The notes under the pieces are model-generated. The model ran no database searches and was not told the origin of the DNA. It worked only from the letters and a program-made list of their open reading frames with translations. From assembly GCA_023362775.1 (NCBI GenBank), contig JALMGJ010000006.1, positions 54,489,501-54,553,500 on the forward strand: a DNA stretch of 64,000 nt. The letters run 5' to 3'. Both the position numbers and the translations under genes were made by a program. Position 1 is the stretch's first letter. Each line of letters begins with the position of its first letter. Below are positions 59,680 through 64,000 of the stretch, in pieces. Origin of the DNA: Charina bottae. Its lineage: Eukaryota > Chordata > Lepidosauria > Squamata > Charinaidae.

Positions 59680-60288
59680 TTGCAATTTGAAGGATTGAAT
59701 ATTTTCCTACACGTTGGATTTGCTGTTTTGAATCTTCAGCTTTCTGTTCACTTTCTCTGGGACCTGCTTGTTAGTGCACTTTCTCTTGCCAATTTCATTC
59801 AGAAGTTTTCTATTAATTTATTAACTCCTATCTGCCTGAGTCAAGTATCTAGGGGGCGCCATAATCTACTGCCTGAAAAATGGAGGATTTCAAGGAGATT
59901 TTTTTCAGAGTGTTGTTGTGAGCTTAAGCAGACTTTCATAGAGAGTTTCTCAGAGTGCCGTCAAGCTATTCTGCAGAATATTCAGGACATTGAGGAAGAT
60001 ATTATTTCTAAAGTGTGTCATCTGGCTGAAGATGTTATGGAGGAAGATGGAGATTTTGGCAAAGATGGAGATGTTTCTACCAACAGTAAGGTCAAAGTAA
60101 TGCCAGGTGAAGACTACACTATTTTGGTGATGGAGGAGTTAATGCAGCAGTCTGAGCTGCAGACTACACAGAAAGTTGTTTTTCTGGGGGATTGTTATGG
60201 GAGAGAAGAGAACTTACTTTGTGGGAGTTTTTTGGCTGAGAAATCTGAGTTTGTGTGGGGGCAGTTGGGAAGTTTGATCTCTGTATGA
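59680..60288 (+). pseudogene. ORF1-like frame of the L1-like element, function unrecognised
   Basis: A frame of up to 202 codons. The N-terminal third is hydrophobic and looks like non-coding DNA read through. The C-terminal part from about residue 60 is hydrophilic and acidic (SECRQAILQNIQDIEEDIIS, AEDVMEEDGDFGKDGD), with possible coiled-coil character. I recognise no defined domain. It probably began downstream of 59680; no other copy is in the window for comparison. Confidence 0.3.
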
Positions 60289-60485
60289 GAAATGCCTTGT
60301 ATGTAAAATGGAGATATGTAAATGTTTTGGTATATTTCGAGGTGGGGTAAAATTTTAAGAATGCTGAATCAGATTGACAATGAGGTTTTTTATGATTTTA
60401 TGATTTTTTAATTATTTGGATTAAGATTTATTGGTTTCTTTTTAAGGTTTGTTTGACTTTTTAAGATTTATAAGGTATCTATAAG

Positions 60486-60519
<34 letters not shown>

Positions 60520-60520
<1 letters not shown>

Positions 60521-60835
60521 GGTGCGATGGCTCAGTGGTTAAGACACCAGGCTTGTCAATCGGAACGTCGGCGGTTCGAGACCCGAGTGCCGCATGATGG
60601 AGTGAGCTCCCGCACTCGCCCCAGCTCTTGCCAACCTAGCAATTCAAAAGCATGCAAATGAAAGTAGATAAATAGGTACCACTTTGGTGGGATGGTAACA
60701 GCGTTCCGCACGAGTCATGCCAGCCACATGACCGCGGAAGCGTCTTCGGACAGCGCTGGCTCTTTGGCTAAGAAACAGAGATGAGCACCACCCCCTAGAG
60801 TCGGACAAGACTGTGCAGGGGAAAACCTTTACCTT
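60520..60835 (+). mobile_element. tRNA-derived SINE with BovB-type tail, copy 2
   Basis: This is the same family as the copy at 13281: GATGGCTCAGTGGTTAAGAC (A box), GGTTCGAGACC (B box), and AGAGTCGGACAAGACTG near the end. An (AAT)n run (60487-60519) directly precedes the head. It is inserted in the L1-like element at 59480-61302. Confidence 0.9.
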
Positions 60836-62637
60836 ATAAGGTATAATACTAATTGCTTGGTTTTAGGTTTAATAGGGTTAAGATTGTTGTAGTAGACAAT
60901 TTATATGTTTTTATAATTTGATTTTTATTATAGTAGACAGAAATATATAGAATAGTGTTAGGAAGGAAATAATTGAATAAAGGTTGTGTTTAGGGGAGGG
61001 AAGCTGGTTTAGACATTTATACATTTTTTTTAATATAAGGGGAAGGAGCAATTATTTAGTAATTTTTATGTGTGCTGATGGATTGATTTACAGAAATAAT
61101 GTGATCTTGGTTTTTTATAGAGTAAGGGATTGGTTATGGAAATTACTATATATTCTTGTTGAAAGTCGGAAGTCACTTCCTATGTAATCTTTAACATTCT
61201 TTTTCTTGTGTTTCTCACTTTTTTAGTTTTTTTCTTTTTGCAGTTTTTTTCTTTTTTGTAGTTTTTATCTTTGCTTTAAACTTAATAAAATTCTTATAAA
61301 AAAGAAACAAAGTTAATACTTTTCCTTGATAACCTGTTGTTTTTTTTGTGGTTCAAAAAGTTTGCAAAATATCCTTTGGTTAAATACAGGCAGGGTAATT
61401 TTGGCTATGTTTAGCAGCATTACTTTGAGAGGCCTTGATGTTTAAGGAGCAAAGTACAGAAATAAAAATGTTAGAGACAATTTAATTTTTTTTTTTTTTT
61501 TAAAAAAAGGATTGCCTGTAAAGTAAATTATTTCTTTGTTGATTCTAGTACAGAGGTCCTCTGAGTTTATTACTCACACAGCCCACTTATATTTAGAAAA
61601 TAATTTTGACAAGCACCAAGTAACTTAACAAACAAATATGTATTAGTTGCTAAAGTTAGCTTCACTACCCTTGTCTTAGGGAGATTAATGTTAAAGGATG
61701 GGAATTTGAAAATTGGTGGTGATTTAAAATCGTGCAAAATCCAAATAACATCTTTACACACATTAAAAATCACTGATCAGTAGGCTTGTATAACTAAATA
61801 GCTGCATTGTTTCCAGATATTTCCTTGATCTGGACCATTGCAGTGATTTTGTTTGAGGCAGTGCTTCAACCCAGAAAACTAAATATTCTGCCTTATGCCT
61901 GCAGACAAAGCACTGAAACAGGCCAACTCAATCCACCTGGCTGCTTCAACTGGGTGAAAACAGGCTTCTGCCCCTGCATAGATCATACACAGAATGCCCT
62001 TTAGCATCCAGATCAACCCAAGGATGCTGTTCTTATGTGATGCTTCAAAGGGAAACAATGATATATTGTTGATCTACTTGGTTATATTGTCATACTAATC
62101 TGGATGTAGGAAGAAAAAACCATTCACATGATGGAGTCTTGAAGGTTAATAAAAGAACTCCAAGCAGCTAACAACAATCTTGCAAAGTAGAAGCGTGAAC
62201 CAGAAGGGACTTGCACATTACGCTTAATTACGTTCAGAAATAAAATCACACAGTAGTTAGATGAAGAAAAAAATAGAGATAGCTTACATTTATTCAGTAG
62301 ATCTGGATACAAGTAGATTCATAGTAAACCTGTCTGCAAGCGAGATGAAAAGGACGAGAGCTGCATATTGCAGCACCTCCTGCTTGCAGGTGTGCCCAAA
62401 GAGTAATGGAGATTGTTAATCCCCCAAACTCAAGAAGAAGAAGGAAGTGGAAATCAGGTGACCCATGTGACGTCCCACAAGCACAATAGAGATGCATTTA
62501 CTAGAAAGGACCCCTTATGCTTATGAGACAATGCTGAGTTGACCCCTGATAATTCCAAAATCACATTCCATCTCCTTTGTAGAATTTTTAAAAATTGTTT
62601 ATGTATAAACTGGTATAAAGATAATGAGTGGATTATA

Positions 62638-62962
62638 AAAGGTAAAGGTTCCCCCACACAGTCATGTCCAACTCTAGAGCCGGTGCTCATCTCTGTTTGT
62701 TAGTCAAAGAGCCAGCGCTGTCTAAAGATGCTTCCGCGGTCATGTGGCCGGCATGACACGCGTGGAACACTGTTACCTTCCTACCAAAATGGTACCTATT
62801 TATCTACTTGCATTTGCATGCTTTCAAATTGCTAGGTTGGCAAGAGCTGGGGTGAGTGCGGGAGCTCACTCCATCACGCGAGGCTAGGGTCTCAAACTTC
62901 CAAACTTTCAACCTTCCGATCAACAAGCCTGGCATCTTAACCGCTGAGCCATCGCACCCCCT
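62638..62962 (-). mobile_element. tRNA-derived SINE with BovB-type tail, copy 3
   Basis: A minus-strand copy with a 13-bp target duplication TGAGTGGATTATA at 62625-62637 and 62963-62975. The head is the complement of CTTAACCGCTGAGCCATCGC. Confidence 0.93.
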
Positions 62963-63654
62963 TGAGTGGATTATACATTTTAGGAATTATAAATTAAAAT
63001 GGTTGTGTTTTATAGAAGAAAAAATTCCATTCCTGAAACTATTTGGGAGCCACATAAAGTCAGCGTACATATAGAAGCTCGACCTATTTTGCATTATGAT
63101 CCAATACATTTGTTCCATTTTTATTCCAATGTATAAATTTAATTCAACTTTGAAAACACATCTTATAAGAATTCTCTCAAGTTTTAATAATGTATAAATA
63201 GTGATTGTGATCCCTGTACTAGATATCACAAGGGGCATTTGTCATTCCTATACCATATTTTTCTCTGAAATACTATGAATCTAACTGAGATTAATACATA
63301 GTAAACTTCGTAATATTCTCCTTTCTAAAGGAAAGGGAAGGATTGCAAATTAATACAAAAATGAAATTGTTATTGTTCCTTTCTCTCTAGGACTGAAATG
63401 TATGAGATAGCCATGTTGCTGAACATCCAATTTGTTTGAAAGGGGTCTAAATGTATTCAGCATAACTGTGTCCACTTAGCCACTGCATCCACATTAGGCT
63501 TTCTTTACGCATAATTAGAAAATATTATTTCCATCTTGATTGCACACACCAGTTAGAAAGCTATAGCAGAACTTAGTTGTCTCTTTGAAAGAGGAACTGA
63601 AAATGTTTGATTCCATCTGTACATATGTGCCTCGGTGCCTCCTAATGAATAAAC

Positions 63655-63693
63655 CACATCATCATCATCATCATCTTCATCATCTTCATCATC
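63655..63693 (+). repeat. (ATC)n/(TTCATC)n repeat
   Basis: An ATC run with TTC interruptions at the 3' tail of the minus-strand LINE starting at 63694. Confidence 0.93.
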
Positions 63694-64000
63694 TATCAAA
63701 TTTATATGGCCTGCCATCTCATACAAGGTGACTCTGGGCTGCTTACAATAAAACTAACAATTTACACATATTATAAAACCAATTAAACCAATTAAAATAA
63801 TTATTAAGACCAAGATCACAAGAAGGTTGAAATCAGAATGTTATGCGTGATGTCGGCGTGATGAAAAAACCACATTTTGAGGACTTACTGGAAGGCCATA
63901 AGGGTTGGGGCTAACCTCACCTCAGTGGGGATGATGTTCCAAAGGGCGGGTGCTGCGGCAGAAAGGGCTGATCTCCTGGGTCCCATCAGATGGAATTCCT
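63694..64000 (-). mobile_element. CR1/L2-type LINE 3' end, cut by the window edge
   Basis: The minus strand encodes a GSRRRAFSAIAPTLWNILP-like C-terminus near 63905-64000, then the 3' UTR with the GACTCTGGGCTGC...GGCCTGCC region near 63694-63745. An ATC/GAT repeat tail precedes it. Confidence 0.75.

Larger units (their letters stand above)
59480..61302 (+). mobile_element. L1-like non-LTR element, probably an internally deleted derivative
   Basis: It contains an ORF1-like frame, then a long T-rich 3' region ending CTTAATAAAATTCTTATAAA with a short A-run. No reverse transcriptase lies between. The 3' region (repeated TTTTTCTTTTTTGTAGTTTT) resembles squamate L1 ends as I remember them. A SINE (60520-60835) is inserted. 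The start is uncertain. Confidence 0.4.
44523..64000 (-). other. SLC16A7 large upstream intron, partial (runs out of window)
   Basis: From the 44523 acceptor to the window edge I find no frame carrying the MCT N-terminal region (TM1, the DGGWGW-type motif and the FFKE segment), so the intron exceeds 19.4 kb. It hosts the copia element, three hAT elements, SINEs, LINE pieces, a U2 pseudogene and a large palindrome. The copia element is antisense to the gene. If the first exon were missed, this interval would instead be intron plus 5' flank. Confidence 0.7.

Overview
The window looks like a nuclear genome segment from a squamate reptile, most likely a snake. The evidence is one intron-split vertebrate gene in about 64 kb, dense long microsatellites, CR1/L2-type LINEs, BovB LINE pieces, two types of tRNA-derived SINE with BovB- or LINE-like tails, and non-autonomous hAT and mariner elements. 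There are no bacterial-style operons, and most open frames are chance frames or transposon remains. The species call is inference: no gene here diagnoses a taxon alone.

The only host gene I can support is SLC16A7 (monocarboxylate transporter 2, MCT2), on the minus strand between 37909 and at least 44522. Three coding exons are present: 44379-44522 (144 bp), 41739-42551 (813 bp) and 37909-38180 (272 bp, with the stop). All have GT/AG borders and compatible phases. The first coding exon, which would carry the family's conserved N-terminal motif, is not found, so the intron upstream of 44522 runs past 64000 and exceeds 19.4 kb. Bases 1-37908 are 3' flank or 3' UTR of this gene.

Layout. 2.3-6.2 kb: CR1/L2 LINE copies in opposing orientation, including a 2.8 kb minus copy whose reading frame is broken by only two stop codons. 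6.2-15.7 kb: AT-rich DNA with microsatellites and a tRNA-derived SINE. 15.7-16.8 kb: a BovB LINE end split by a later LINE insertion, next to a degenerate hammerhead-like motif. 17.8 kb: a perfect 42-bp inverted repeat. 18.9-19.5 kb: a GC-rich 529-bp insertion between 25-bp direct repeats. 19.9-20.5 kb: a 600-bp near-palindrome with a hammerhead-like motif in each arm, resembling inverted Penelope-type terminal repeats. 21.5-25.5 kb: old LINE copies. 25.5-37.9 kb: mostly featureless, with SINEs and microsatellites. 37.9-44.5 kb: SLC16A7 exons. 44.5-64 kb: the large intron, which holds a U2 snRNA pseudogene, a hAT hairpin MITE, a full-length Ty1/copia retrotransposon (48025-53380), two GC-rich hAT elements flanking a 275-bp AT-rich palindrome, a LINE lacking its reverse transcriptase, an L1-like derivative and further SINEs.

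The most notable object is the copia element. It has 604-bp LTRs that differ at two sites by eye, 5-bp target duplications, a polypurine tract, and a primer-binding site complementary to the anticodon region of initiator tRNA-Met, as in Drosophila copia. Ty1/copia elements are sparse in amniotes. Despite its young LTRs the coding region has a frameshift, a stop and several altered motif residues.
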